Source of the DNA: Roseomonas sp. KE2513
GTDB taxonomy: Bacteria > Pseudomonadota > Alphaproteobacteria > Acetobacterales > Acetobacteraceae
Reading direction: 5' to 3'
NCBI RefSeq assembly: GCF_016107305.1
Contig: NZ_RCVR01000004.1
Span: forward strand, 62,001 to 126,000
Length of the DNA: 64,000 nucleotides
In this document: positions 10,030-18,920 of the stretch, piece after piece
How the letters are laid out: every line of letters starts with the position of its first letter
Position numbering within the stretch: position 1 is the stretch's first letter
Notes under the pieces: model-generated
Seen by the model: only the letters and a program-made list of their open reading frames with translations
What the model was told of the DNA's origin: nothing
The model's database searches: none
Program-made: the position numbers and the translations under genes

Positions 10030-10688
10030 TCCGCCCTCGTGCCATTGTCTGGGACTGGGACAACACCCTGGTGGACGGCTGGCCCGCCATCCAGGCGGGG
10101 CTGAACGCGGCGCTCAGCGACGCCGGCCTGCCGGAATGGACGCTGGAGGAGGTGCGCGCTCGCGTGCGCCACTCGCTCCGCGACAGCTTTCCTGCGCTCT
10201 TTGGCGACCGCTGGGAGCACGCGCGAGACATCTTCTACGCGGCGGTGCGCGCGACTCACCTCTCGGTGCTCCGCCCGATGGACGGCGCGGAGGCCCTGAT
10301 CCGGCAGGCGGCCGAACTCGCCCCTACTGCGGTGCTTTCCAACAAGTCCGGCCCGCTGCTGCGCGCCGAAGCCGCGAGCCTCGGTTGGTCGCCGCTGTTC
10401 CGGGCGCTGGTCGGCGCCGGCGATGGCGTGGCGGACAAGCCCGATCCCAGGCCAATGCGCCTTGCCTGCGCCGCTTGCGGTATCCGGGCCGGCGAGACCG
10501 TCTGGTATGTCGGGGACAACTCCCTGGACATGGAGGCCGCGCGGCGGGCCGGCTGCGTGCCCGTCCTCCTCGGCGACGCCGCCCATGACGGGGGTCCGGC
10601 GGCCTCCGCACCGACGCACCACTTCCTGAGCGCAGCGCAGATGACGATTGCGCTATCCGCGCTTGCCAACACCCGCCCCGCGGGCTGA
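10026..10688 (+). CDS. HAD-family hydrolase (phosphoglycolate-phosphatase-like)
   Basis: 220-residue haloacid-dehalogenase-type phosphatase. Motif I is IVWDWDNTLVDG (Asp10 nucleophile, Asp12 acid/base), motif II is near TAVLSNKS, and motif III/IV is KPDPRPM...VWYVGDNSLDMEAARRAG. The helical cap after motif I resembles Gph-type enzymes, but the substrate is not evident. ATG 10026 lies in an ATGA overlap with the aminotransferase stop, so the two are translationally coupled. The longer in-frame ORF reaching back inside the aminotransferase is not real. Confidence 0.88.
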   Translation: MIRPRAIVWDWDNTLVDGWPAIQAGLNAALSDAGLPEWTLEEVRARVRHSLRDSFPALFGDRWEHARDIFYAAVRATHLSVLRPMDGAEALIRQAAELAPTAVLSNKSGPLLRAEAASLGWSPLFRALVGAGDGVADKPDPRPMRLACAACGIRAGETVWYVGDNSLDMEAARRAGCVPVLLGDAAHDGGPAASAPTHHFLSAAQMTIALSALANTRPAG

Positions 10689-10823
10689 GTTACAGGCCTT
10701 CCGGAGGGCGAGGATGCGCGCCCGGGATGGGCGGATCGCACGAGTGCGGGCCGTGAAGAAGAACCGCATCCTTCATCCGCCACGGCAAAGCCGGGCGGAA
10801 CACGAGAAGAAGGACATCAGCCC

Positions 10824-11156
10824 ATGGCTGCCGACAAGTCCCAAAACGTTCAGGACGTGTTCCTGAACCATGTCCGCAAGAGCAAGACCCCTGTCACGGT
10901 CTTCCTCGTCAACGGCGTGAAGCTCCAGGGGATCATCACCTGGTTTGACAACTTCTCGGTGCTCCTGCGCCGGGACGGGCACACACAGCTCGTCTACAAG
11001 CACGCCATCAGCACGGTAATGCCGGGCGCGCCCATTATGCTCTTCGATGCCTCCTCCGCCGGCGCCCAGGCTCCAACCCAGGGCGGCGCCCCTGTCCGCG
11101 AGACCACCATGACCCTCACGCCCCGCGAGCCGAGCCCTGTCGGCAGCCACGACTGA
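10824..11156 (+). CDS. hfq: RNA chaperone Hfq
   Basis: 110-residue Sm-like hexameric RNA chaperone that matches small RNAs to mRNAs. The Sm1 and Sm2 motifs are easily seen: [41 protein letters not shown] and the proximal-face [12 protein letters not shown]. The C-terminal tail (about residues 75-110) is low-complexity, as in other alphaproteobacterial Hfq proteins. A 135-bp gap separates it from the HAD gene, enough for its own promoter. It is followed at once by hflX, the conserved hfq-hflX pair. Confidence 0.97.
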   Translation: MAADKSQNVQDVFLNHVRKSKTPVTVFLVNGVKLQGIITWFDNFSVLLRRDGHTQLVYKHAISTVMPGAPIMLFDASSAGAQAPTQGGAPVRETTMTLTPREPSPVGSHD

Positions 11157-11253
11157 TCCGGCGGGGCCCACCCCGGCCGCTGTCATCCTGCCGTGGGAGA
11201 GACCCCACGGCATCCCTGATGGAAGGGGCGCCACCCGGGCTGCCGAGGCCCGA

Positions 11254-12444
11254 TTGGCCGAGGCGGTCGGTCTGGCCGCCTCGATTGGCGTGGCCATCGT
11301 CCACACCGGCATCTTTCCCCTCCGCGCTCGTCGCCCGAGCACCCTGCTCGGCGAGGGGCAGGTGGAGGCCGCCCGTGCCGCCATGGCTGAGCACGGCGTG
11401 CAAGTGGTGGTCGTGGACGCTGCACTCAGCCCCGTGCAGCAGCGCAACCTTGAGCGCGCCTGGGGCTGCAAGGTCATCGATCGTACCGGCCTGATCCTCG
11501 AGATCTTCGGCGAGCGCGCCCGCACGCGGGAGGGCTCGCTGCAGGTCGAGCTGGCGCACCTGTCGTATCAGCGCACCCGTCTCGTTCGGTCCTGGACCCA
11601 CCTTGAGCGGCAGCGCGGTGGCTTCGGCTTTCTAGGCGGTCCCGGTGAGTCGCAGATCGAGATCGACCGGCGCCTGATCGACGAGCGCATCGTCAAGCTG
11701 AAGAAGGAGCTCGAGCAGGTGCGCCGCACCCGCGGCCTGCACCGCAAGCAGCGCGGCAAGGTGCCCTATCCGATCGTTGCGCTCGTCGGCTACACAAACG
11801 CGGGCAAGTCCACGCTCTTCAACGCCCTCACTGGCGCCGGCGTCTATGCGCAGGACCAGCTCTTCGCCACGCTGGACCCGACCATGCGCGCGATCCGCCT
11901 GCCGTCCGGGCGGACCGTCATCCTCTCGGACACGGTTGGCTTTATCTCCGAGCTGCCGACGCAGCTGGTGGAGGCCTTCCGCGCCACGCTGGAGGAGGTC
12001 GCGGCGGCCGACGTCATCCTGCACGTGCGCGACATCGCCCATCCGGACAGCGCCGCCCAGCGCGCCGACGTCGTCGGCGTCCTGAACGACCTTGCCTCGG
12101 GCGAGGATGCGCCGCTCGACGAGGACTGGGAGGCGCGCGTCATCGAGGTGCTGAACAAGACGGACCTGCTGGAGGAGCCGCCGCCGGCGACCGCCTCCTC
12201 CGTTCCTGTATCCGCGCTGACAGGGGAGGGGCTGGAGCCGCTTCGCACCATGCTGGATGAGCGTGTGGCGGCCGGCTACGTCACCGAGGCCTTCACGCTC
12301 GAGCCCGGTGACGGCGCGGGTCTCGCTTGGCTGTACCAGCACGGCGAGGTCATTGAGCGTAACGATGGCGAGGACGCGATCCGCCTTTCCGTCCGCCTCT
12401 CGCCCACGGATCTCGCCCGCTTCGCCCAGCGCGGCCCGGCGTGA
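11254..12444 (+). CDS. hflX: GTPase HflX (true start probably further upstream)
   Basis: Ribosome-associated GTPase that splits stalled or heat-damaged 70S ribosomes. The N-terminal HflX domain includes the LLGEGQVE segment, [12 protein letters not shown] and [14 protein letters not shown]; the G domain has G1 [20 protein letters not shown]3 DTVGF and G4 NKTD. The only canonical start is TTG 11254, which would remove about the first 25 residues seen in relatives. The frame stays open upstream to 11113, and the upstream translation ([12 protein letters not shown]) fits family N-termini, so a CTG at 11137 or another non-standard start is possible. Confidence 0.93.
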   Translation: MAEAVGLAASIGVAIVHTGIFPLRARRPSTLLGEGQVEAARAAMAEHGVQVVVVDAALSPVQQRNLERAWGCKVIDRTGLILEIFGERARTREGSLQVELAHLSYQRTRLVRSWTHLERQRGGFGFLGGPGESQIEIDRRLIDERIVKLKKELEQVRRTRGLHRKQRGKVPYPIVALVGYTNAGKSTLFNALTGAGVYAQDQLFATLDPTMRAIRLPSGRTVILSDTVGFISELPTQLVEAFRATLEEVAAADVILHVRDIAHPDSAAQRADVVGVLNDLASGEDAPLDEDWEARVIEVLNKTDLLEEPPPATASSVPVSALTGEGLEPLRTMLDERVAAGYVTEAFTLEPGDGAGLAWLYQHGEVIERNDGEDAIRLSVRLSPTDLARFAQRGPA

Positions 12445-13277
12445 AGGGCCTCGACGCCGCGGCCCTCGCGGCCGTGGATGCCATCCTGCGGGAGGCGGCG
12501 CGCGCGGAGATCATGCCGCGCTTCCGCCGACTCGCCGCCGCCGATATCCGCACCAAGACCGGGCCGCTGGACATGGTGACGGATGCGGACGAGTTGGCGG
12601 AGCGAGCGATTGCCGCGGCGCTTACCCAGGCCTTCCCCGGATGCCTGGTGGTGGGGGAGGAGGGCTGCTCGGCCGATCCCGTTCTCGCCGACCGCCTCGC
12701 GACGGAGGAACTCGCCTTCGTGGTGGATCCCGTGGACGGCACCGCGAATTTCGCGGCGGGCATGCCGCTCTTCGGCTGCATGGCCGCGGCCTTCCTGCGC
12801 GGTGAGGTGGTGGCCGCCTGGATCCACGACCCGACAGGCGACGACACGCTGATGGCTGCGCGCGGGGAGGGGGCCTGGCTCGCTGCGGCCGATGGCAGTC
12901 GGAGCACGCCGCTGAGCGTGGCGCTCCCGGTCGACGTCGGCGCCATGGTCGGCTGCGTCTCCTACGGCTACCTCGCGGAACCCTTGAAGAGCCATGTCGC
13001 TGCCCGGCTACCGCGACTGGCGAAGACTTGGCAGCTCGGCTGCGCCGCCCATGAGTACCGCCTCCTCGCCGGGGGCCACATCCACGTCTCGCTCTATAAC
13101 CGCCTCATGCCCTGGGACCATGCCCCTGGCTGGCTGGTCCACCAGGAGGCCGGGGGCCACGCCGCGCATTTCGACGGCAGCGCCTACGACCCCGCGCGGG
13201 ACCGTGCAGGAGGCCTCATCTGCGCGCCAGACAAAGCCTCCTGGGACGCGGCCTGGGGCGCGTTGCTTGGGGACTAG
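12441..13277 (+). CDS. Inositol monophosphatase family protein
   Basis: 278-residue member of the Mg2+-dependent IMPase/CysQ/FBPase fold. The metal-binding motifs are GEEG and DPVDGTANFAAGMPLFG, and the C-terminal WDHAPGWLVHQEAGG signature is present. Possible substrates include inositol-1-phosphate, PAP or histidinol phosphate; sequence inspection cannot decide. The start is GTG 12441 in a GTGA overlap with the hflX stop. The 3' end overlaps the convergent mazG gene by 4 bp. Confidence 0.9.
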   Translation: MKGLDAAALAAVDAILREAARAEIMPRFRRLAAADIRTKTGPLDMVTDADELAERAIAAALTQAFPGCLVVGEEGCSADPVLADRLATEELAFVVDPVDGTANFAAGMPLFGCMAAAFLRGEVVAAWIHDPTGDDTLMAARGEGAWLAAADGSRSTPLSVALPVDVGAMVGCVSYGYLAEPLKSHVAARLPRLAKTWQLGCAAHEYRLLAGGHIHVSLYNRLMPWDHAPGWLVHQEAGGHAAHFDGSAYDPARDRAGGLICAPDKASWDAAWGALLGD

Positions 13278-14071
13278 CGGCGTTCGGCCGCCTTCGCCGC
13301 GGCCCAGAGCGTCTCCATTTCCTCCAGGCTAGCCTCCGCCGGGGTGCGACCCTGGCGAGAGAGTCCGTCCTCGATAGCGCCGAAGCGCCGCTCGAACTTC
13401 GCGTTCGCGCCGCGCAGGCACCCCTCGGGATCAAGATCAAGCTTCCGCGCGAGGTTGGCGACCACGAAGAGAAGGTCGCCAACCTCGTCCGCCAGCCGGG
13501 CGGGATCGGCGCCGGGCAGCTCGGCCCGAAGCTCCGTGGCTTCCTCCTCAAGCTTGTCCAGCACCTGCTCGGCATCCGGCCAATCGAAGCCGACCCGTGC
13601 GGCCCGATGCGTGAGCTTGGCCGCGCGGGTGAGGGAAGGAAGGTTGCCCGAAACGCCCGCCAACGTGCCCGTCTCTGCGCGGGCAGCGCGCTCGGCCGCC
13701 TTCTGGACCTCCCAGGCGGCCGTTTGCTGGGCAGCGTCCCGCGCGGCGTCCTCGCCAAAGACATGAGGATGACGGCGGATCATCTTCTCGTTGATGGATT
13801 TCGCCACGTCGGCGAAGGCGAACCATCCGGCCTCCTCGGCTATCCGGGCGTGATAAACGACCTGGAGAAGCAGGTCGCCCAACTCGTCCTGCAGCCCCGA
13901 CCAATCCTTCCGGGCGATGGCGTCAGCGACTTCATGGCCTTCTTCGACCGTGTAGGGGGCGATCGAGGCGAAGTCCTGCACTTGGTCCCAGGGGCAGCCA
14001 TCCGGTGCCCGCAGCCGCGCCATAATCCCGAGTAGGCGCAGCAGCTCGGCAGCGGGGGTAGACCTGCTCAT
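13274..14071 (-). CDS. mazG: Nucleoside triphosphate pyrophosphohydrolase MazG
   Basis: 265-residue all-alpha NTP pyrophosphohydrolase that clears (d)NTPs to NMP plus PPi. Two MazG repeats are visible: an N-terminal one with CPWDQVQDFASIAPYTVEE and EELGD-type metal ligands (LQDELGDLLLQVVYHARIA), and a C-terminal one (ELPGADPARLADEVGDLLFVVANLAR). It starts at ATG 14071 and is followed leftwards by the convergent IMPase gene. It is probably monocistronic or the last gene of a leftward group. Confidence 0.94.
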   Translation of the reverse strand: MSRSTPAAELLRLLGIMARLRAPDGCPWDQVQDFASIAPYTVEEGHEVADAIARKDWSGLQDELGDLLLQVVYHARIAEEAGWFAFADVAKSINEKMIRRHPHVFGEDAARDAAQQTAAWEVQKAAERAARAETGTLAGVSGNLPSLTRAAKLTHRAARVGFDWPDAEQVLDKLEEEATELRAELPGADPARLADEVGDLLFVVANLARKLDLDPEGCLRGANAKFERRFGAIEDGLSRQGRTPAEASLEEMETLWAAAKAAERR

Positions 14072-14113
14072 CCCTGCGCTTCCTCAAGCCGCGTAATGTG
14101 AATTATGTAAAAA

Positions 14114-14911
14114 TTATGCGCCATCTTGAGGGCTCTCCAGCACCATGCCGTCGTATCCGGGCTCCACGCCCTCGGGCAGCGACTGACGCATCCAGGCCCA
14201 GTCCAGGTCCGGGCCCATATGGGTCAGCACCGTTCGCGCGGCTCCCAGCCGGCACGCCCAGTCGATCGCTTTCTCCACATGCGCATGAACCGGATGTGGC
14301 GCGCGCTGGAAGCAGCCCACTACCCAGTCCTGCACGCCCGCCAGGGCATCGAAGCCCGCATCCGGCATCTCCACGACATCCGTCGAATAGCCGAAGCTGC
14401 CGATCCTCAGGCCGAGCGTCTCCATTACCTTGTGGTCCTGCGAGAAGAGCCGCACGTCGAGCCCAGCCAGGTGGACGACCTGTCCAGGCTCCACGATCAC
14501 CGCCTCCAGCGCCGGTCGGAAGAAGCCAAGTGTCGGCGGCCGGAACGCGTATTCGAAACGACTGGTTACGTCGGACAGGGTTTGTGCCGTGCCGTAAACC
14601 GGCAGCGCTTTCCCCATAATCCGGTTGATGATCCGCAACTCGTCCAGGCCCATAACGTGGTCCGCATGGGCATGGGTCAGCAGCACGGCATCGATCCGCC
14701 CGATGCCGTGTTCAAGCAGTTGGGCGCGCAGGTCCGGTCCGGCGTCCACGAGAATTGTTTGACCATCAGCCGCCTGGATCACGATGCTCGATCGTGTCCT
14801 CCGGTTGCGAGGCTCGGCCGGGTCGCAAGCGCCCCAGGCGCCATGGCCATCATCGCCGCCAAGAAGCGGAACGCCCCCGGAACCACCGCAGCCGAGAAGT
14901 ATTATCTTCAA
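14114..14911 (-). CDS. MBL-fold metallohydrolase, PhnP/RNase Z-like
   Basis: 265-residue metallo-beta-lactamase-fold enzyme. The metal site is LLTHAHADHVMG, with further ligands at SQDHKV and VLTHMGPDL. The N-terminal LGCGGSGGVP...WGACDPAEPRNRRTRSS pattern and the C-terminal GYDGM are shared with PhnP, the phosphoribosyl cyclic phosphodiesterase that finishes C-P lyase catabolism, and with uncharacterized RNase Z-like relatives. The phn cluster here has no local phnP, so this gene could supply that step (inference). It lies 10 bp downstream of tatD in the same leftward run. Confidence 0.88.
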   Translation of the reverse strand: MKIILLGCGGSGGVPLLGGDDGHGAWGACDPAEPRNRRTRSSIVIQAADGQTILVDAGPDLRAQLLEHGIGRIDAVLLTHAHADHVMGLDELRIINRIMGKALPVYGTAQTLSDVTSRFEYAFRPPTLGFFRPALEAVIVEPGQVVHLAGLDVRLFSQDHKVMETLGLRIGSFGYSTDVVEMPDAGFDALAGVQDWVVGCFQRAPHPVHAHVEKAIDWACRLGAARTVLTHMGPDLDWAWMRQSLPEGVEPGYDGMVLESPQDGA

Positions 14912-14921
14912 AATCAGAACC

Positions 14922-15695
14922 TTATCGGCATCGGCTGAACAAGCGCATGAAGTTAGACGTGGTCAACTCGGCCGTGCGTGCGACCTCCCACCCCCGGACC
15001 CGCGCCAGCATTGCTGCCGTGTGGGCCACAAGCGCCGGCTCGTTACGTTTTCCACGCTGCGGCACGGGTGCCAGATAGGGACTATCCGTCTCCAGCAGCA
15101 GTCGGTCCTCTGGCAGACCCGCCGCGATGGCGCGGAGTTCCTCACTTTTTGGGAAGGTCAGGATGCCGGAGAGCGAGACATAGCCCCCATCCGCAACGAC
15201 CTGCTCTGCCAGAGCACGGGTAGAGGAGAAGCAGTGCAGCAGCGCCGGGAAGTCACCGCCCAATGCGCGCTCTTCCGCCAGGATGGCCGCAATGTCGTCA
15301 TCGGCATCGCGCGCGTGGATCACGAGCGGCAGGCCCGTGCGCTGGCTGGCGCGGATATGGCGTCGGAAACTCTCCTGCTGCACCTCGCGCGGGGCTTTGT
15401 CGTAGAAATAATCGAGGCCCGACTCACCAATCCCGATCACTCGCGGATGGTCCGCCAGGGCGACAATCTCCTCCACGGTGGGGATCGGCTCCTCACCCGC
15501 GTTCTGGGGATGGACGCCGACCGTACCCCAGACCTCCGGGAAACGCTCCGCCAAGGCCTTCACCGCGGCGCCCTGGCTCATACGTACCCCGATCGTCACC
15601 ATCCGCCTGACGCCGGCCAAGCGGGCCCGGTCAATGACCGCCTCGATCTCCTCCTCACCAAAGTAGTCGAGGTGGCAGTGGCTATCGACAAGCAT
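14922..15695 (-). CDS. tatD: TatD family metal-dependent DNase/hydrolase
   Basis: 257-residue TIM-barrel metal hydrolase (TatD/YcfH). Key features are the N-terminal LVDSHCHLDYF, GIGESGLDYFYDKAP, RTGLPLVIHARDADDD, LLHCFSSTRA and LLLETDSPYLAP. TatD proteins act as 3'-5' exonucleases in DNA repair or apoptosis-like DNA decay, or as D-aminoacyl-tRNA deacylases. Its start overlaps the metG stop by one base (TGATG), and the metG-tatD-MBL order recurs widely in bacteria. Confidence 0.95.
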   Translation of the reverse strand: MLVDSHCHLDYFGEEEIEAVIDRARLAGVRRMVTIGVRMSQGAAVKALAERFPEVWGTVGVHPQNAGEEPIPTVEEIVALADHPRVIGIGESGLDYFYDKAPREVQQESFRRHIRASQRTGLPLVIHARDADDDIAAILAEERALGGDFPALLHCFSSTRALAEQVVADGGYVSLSGILTFPKSEELRAIAAGLPEDRLLLETDSPYLAPVPQRGKRNEPALVAHTAAMLARVRGWEVARTAELTTSNFMRLFSRCR

Positions 15696-17251
15696 CAGGC
15701 GGCCTCGTCGATCTTGCGGAACAGCGGCACCGGCGGCGGCAGAAGGGTGCCATTGGCCATGGGAGTCGCTAGGTCCGCCAGGCCGCGGGCCCCCTCCCCC
15801 ACCGCCAGCTGGTCGAGCATCGCCGCCATGGTGCCGGGCATGAAGGGCTGCAGGATCGTCGCCAGCCCTCGCAGCAGCGTATGCAGGCTGCGCAGCACCG
15901 CCTCCATCCGCATGGGATCGGTCTTCTTCAGCGCCCAGGGCTTCTGGGCATCGATCCAGGAATTGCCGAGGCGCACCACCGTCCAGATCCGCTCCAGCGC
16001 CTCGCCGAAAGCCTGGCGCGAGATCGCCTCGTCCACCGCAGGCGGCAGCGCCTCCAGCGGGCCGAGCAGCTCCCGGTCCGCCTCGGTCGGTGCCGTCAGC
16101 GCGGGCAGCCGCCCCTCGCAGTTCCGCTGGATCAGAGAGAGGCTGCGCTGGGCGAGGTTGCCGAGGTCGTTCGCCAGCTCGCTGTTCAGTCGCCCGATCA
16201 CGGCCCGGCGCGAAAAGTCGCCGTCATTGCCGAAGGGAACCTCCCGCAGGAGGTAGTAGCGCAGCGGATCGAGCCCGAATTCCTCCGCCAGCAGCAGCGG
16301 GTCGAGCCCGTTGCCGAGGGACTTCGACATCTTCTGCCCCTCGATGGTCAGCCAGCCATTAGCATAGACGCGCCTTGGCGGTTCCAGCCCGGCAGCCATC
16401 AGGAAGGCTGGCCAGTAGACGCAGTGGAATCGCGTGATCTCCTTGCCGACCATGTGCACGTCGGCCGGCCAGAAGGCCCAGCGGTCCGCACTGGTGTCGG
16501 GATAGCCGGCAGCGGTGATGTAGTTCGTCAGCGCGTCCAGCCAGACATACATCACATGAGCCCCGTCGCCCGGCACCGGCACGCCCCATTTGAACGAGGT
16601 GCGGGAGATCGAGAGGTCCTGCAGCCCGGCCTTCACGAAGGACATCACCTCCCGCCGCGTGCTTGCCGGCGCCATGAAGTCCGGGTTCGCCTCGTAGAAG
16701 GCGAGCAGCCGGTCGGTCCAGTTGGAGAGACGGAAGAAGTACGAGGGCTCGCGCGTCCACTCGACCGGAGCCCCGGAGGCGATAGCCACCTTCTGCCCGT
16801 TGCGCTCCTCAATCTCATCGGGGCCGTAGAAGGCCTCATCGCGCACCGCGTACCAGCCCTCGTAATGGCCGAGATAGATGTGCCCGCCCGCCGCCAGCTT
16901 CTCCCACAGCGCCGCGCAGGAGCGCTTGTGCCGCTCCTCGGTCGTGCGGATGAAGTCGTCGAAGGAGATGCCGATCCGTTCTGCCATGGAACGGAAATCG
17001 CCGGCCAGCTGGTCCGTGAACTCCTGCGGCGAGAGCCCGGCCGCGACCGCCGCCTGCTCCACCTTCTGCCCGTGCTCGTCGGTGCCAGTCAGGAAGAAGA
17101 CGTCGTGCCCGCTGAGCCGCTTCCACCGCGCCAGCACGTCGGCCGCAATGGAGGTGTAGGCATGGCCGATATGGGGCTGGCCGTTCAGGTAGTAGATCGG
17201 CGTGGTGACGAAGAATCGTCCCCGTGTTCCCGCCGTGCCGCTTTCACTCAT
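15695..17251 (-). CDS. metG: Methionyl-tRNA synthetase
   Basis: Class I aminoacyl-tRNA synthetase of 518 residues, charging initiator and elongator tRNA-Met. The HIGH signature appears as NGQPHIGHAYTS near residue 22 and the KMSKS loop as GQKMSKSLGNG near residue 313. The length fits the short alphaproteobacterial form without the C-terminal EMAP-like domain. An anticodon-binding helical domain occupies the last 150 residues. It belongs to the leftward dacC-tmk-holB-metG-tatD run and lies 32 bp after holB. Confidence 0.97.
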   Translation of the reverse strand: MSESGTAGTRGRFFVTTPIYYLNGQPHIGHAYTSIAADVLARWKRLSGHDVFFLTGTDEHGQKVEQAAVAAGLSPQEFTDQLAGDFRSMAERIGISFDDFIRTTEERHKRSCAALWEKLAAGGHIYLGHYEGWYAVRDEAFYGPDEIEERNGQKVAIASGAPVEWTREPSYFFRLSNWTDRLLAFYEANPDFMAPASTRREVMSFVKAGLQDLSISRTSFKWGVPVPGDGAHVMYVWLDALTNYITAAGYPDTSADRWAFWPADVHMVGKEITRFHCVYWPAFLMAAGLEPPRRVYANGWLTIEGQKMSKSLGNGLDPLLLAEEFGLDPLRYYLLREVPFGNDGDFSRRAVIGRLNSELANDLGNLAQRSLSLIQRNCEGRLPALTAPTEADRELLGPLEALPPAVDEAISRQAFGEALERIWTVVRLGNSWIDAQKPWALKKTDPMRMEAVLRSLHTLLRGLATILQPFMPGTMAAMLDQLAVGEGARGLADLATPMANGTLLPPPVPLFRKIDEAA

Positions 17252-17283
17252 GCCAAGACCCCGCGCCGATAGCGGCTGGTCCG

Positions 17284-18300
17284 TCAGGTCGAGAGCCGCG
17301 AGAGACCCGTCAGCACGGCCTGCTTGCGGTCCAGGTTAAGCGTCTCGGTCTCATCGGCCAGCCGGCCGAGCATGTCCCACAGCCCCGCCCAGTCGGCAAG
17401 GCCGCGGCCCGCCAGCCAGGGCGGCGCCCCCTGCCCTCGCGCAGCGCCGCGCAGCGCCGCGGCCAGGCTGGCGCGCAGCAGGGCGAAGAAGGTGACGAAG
17501 GCGCTGCCGTCCCGCTTCGCCGCCAAGCGGTCGGCCAGCGCGTGCAACTCCGCAGGGTCCGGGCGGGGCAGGCGGGCGAGGAAGCCCTCCACCTCCCGCG
17601 CCATGGCGAGCCCCTCCCCCTCTGCCAGCACCAGGGCACGCCCCGGGCTGCCGCCAGAGAGCCGGGCCAGGGCCGCGCGGTCCCCCTCCCCCATCTCCGG
17701 CAGCCAGCGCCCCAGCACCTCGTCCATCAGCGGTGCTTCCAGCGGGAACAGGTCCAGGCGCCGCACACGGCTGCGGATTGTCGGCAGCAAGCGGTCGGGG
17801 GCGGAGGTGGTCAGCACCAGGACGGCCCGCGGCGGCGGTTCCTCGAGCGTCTTGAGAAGGGCGTTCTGCGCCGCCTCGTTCATCGCCTCCAGAGTTTCGA
17901 TAACCACCACACGCCAGCCGCCCTCGGCCGGCGTCATCGCGAGGAAGCGCGTCAGCTCGCGCACCTCCTCCACCCGAATCATCACCTTCTTGCCCTTCTC
18001 GCCCGTGCCGGGCACCAGCGCCCGCAGGTCCGCATGGGCCCCGGCAGCAACACGGGAGAAAATCGGCTCGGAGGGTGAGCGGTAGAGCGGCGCCTCACCC
18101 ACGGCCGCACCACCCGGCATCCCCGCCAGCACCCACCGCGCGTAACGCCAGCCGAGTGTCGCCTTGCCGACCCCCTCGGGCCCGGCCAGCAGCCAACCGT
18201 GATGCATCCGGCCGGAGAGCGCGGCGTCGCGCAGGGCCGCGGCCGCCTGGTCATGACCGTAAAGGGCCGGGTTGGCGCGGGGTTCGGGGGGCAGGCTCAT
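17284..18300 (-). CDS. holB: DNA polymerase III subunit delta'
   Basis: 338-residue clamp-loader subunit. The AAA+ fold is recognisable from NPALYGHDQAAAALRDAALSG, the Walker A-like GPEGVGKATL and the sensor region LLKTLEEPPPRAVLVLTTSAPDRLLPTIRSR. ATG 18300 is chosen because it sits in an ATGA overlap with the tmk stop; an in-frame extension to 18567 lies inside tmk. tmk-holB pairing is common in bacteria. Confidence 0.94.
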   Translation of the reverse strand: MSLPPEPRANPALYGHDQAAAALRDAALSGRMHHGWLLAGPEGVGKATLGWRYARWVLAGMPGGAAVGEAPLYRSPSEPIFSRVAAGAHADLRALVPGTGEKGKKVMIRVEEVRELTRFLAMTPAEGGWRVVVIETLEAMNEAAQNALLKTLEEPPPRAVLVLTTSAPDRLLPTIRSRVRRLDLFPLEAPLMDEVLGRWLPEMGEGDRAALARLSGGSPGRALVLAEGEGLAMAREVEGFLARLPRPDPAELHALADRLAAKRDGSAFVTFFALLRASLAAALRGAARGQGAPPWLAGRGLADWAGLWDMLGRLADETETLNLDRKQAVLTGLSRLST

Positions 18301-18920
18301 GCGGCGAGGGCGAGGTCGAGGGCCGCGTCCAGAACCTCCGAAGGCGGGCGGGAAGCGTCGAGCACGGCGCAGCGGTCCGGCTCCGCCGCCGCGATCGCGA
18401 GGAAGGCCGCGCGCACCCGGGCATGGAAATCCGCGCCCTGCAGCTCGTAGCGGTTGGCGTCCCCGCGCTGGAGAGCTCTGCCCATGCCCCGCTCCGACGG
18501 AAGGTCGAGAACGAGGGTCAGGTTCGGCCTCAGCGATCCCAGCGCGAGGTCGCAGAGCCGCTCCCATACCTCCCGCGGCAACCCCTGCCCCGCACCCTGA
18601 TAGGCAAGGGTGCTGTCGGCGAAGCGGTCGCAGACAACCCAGATCCCGGCGTCCAGCGCGGGCTCGATGGTGCGCGCCACGTGCTCCCTGCGTGCGGCGA
18701 AGTGCAGCATGGCCTCGGCCACCGGATCCCAGGGCCCCTGCCCCAGGATCAGCCCGCGGACAGCCTCCGCCCCGGGCGCGCCGCCGGGTTCGCGGGTCCG
18801 CAGCACCGGCACGCCTTCCTCAGCCAACAGGGCCGAGAGGGCGCGGGAGAGGGTCGTCTTGCCCGCCCCCTCGCCGCCCTCCAGCGTGATGAAGCGTCCG
18901 CGGCCGCCCTCAGGCGCCAC
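18297..18920 (-). CDS. tmk: Thymidylate kinase
   Basis: 207-residue P-loop kinase converting dTMP to dTDP. The P-loop is FITLEGGEGAGKTTLS, the DR(Y/F) motif is CDRFADSTLAYQGAGQG and the TRExG motif is RTREPGG. Its start overlaps the end of the carboxypeptidase gene by 11 bp and its stop overlaps holB by 4 bp, consistent with one polycistronic message. Confidence 0.97.
   Translation of the reverse strand: MAPEGGRGRFITLEGGEGAGKTTLSRALSALLAEEGVPVLRTREPGGAPGAEAVRGLILGQGPWDPVAEAMLHFAARREHVARTIEPALDAGIWVVCDRFADSTLAYQGAGQGLPREVWERLCDLALGSLRPNLTLVLDLPSERGMGRALQRGDANRYELQGADFHARVRAAFLAIAAAEPDRCAVLDASRPPSEVLDAALDLALAA

Noticed and set aside
15881-17272. 463-codon plus-strand open frame opposite metG
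   Set aside because: It is the antisense shadow of metG; the translation is Arg/Pro/His-rich without family motifs, while metG shows HIGH and KMSKS.
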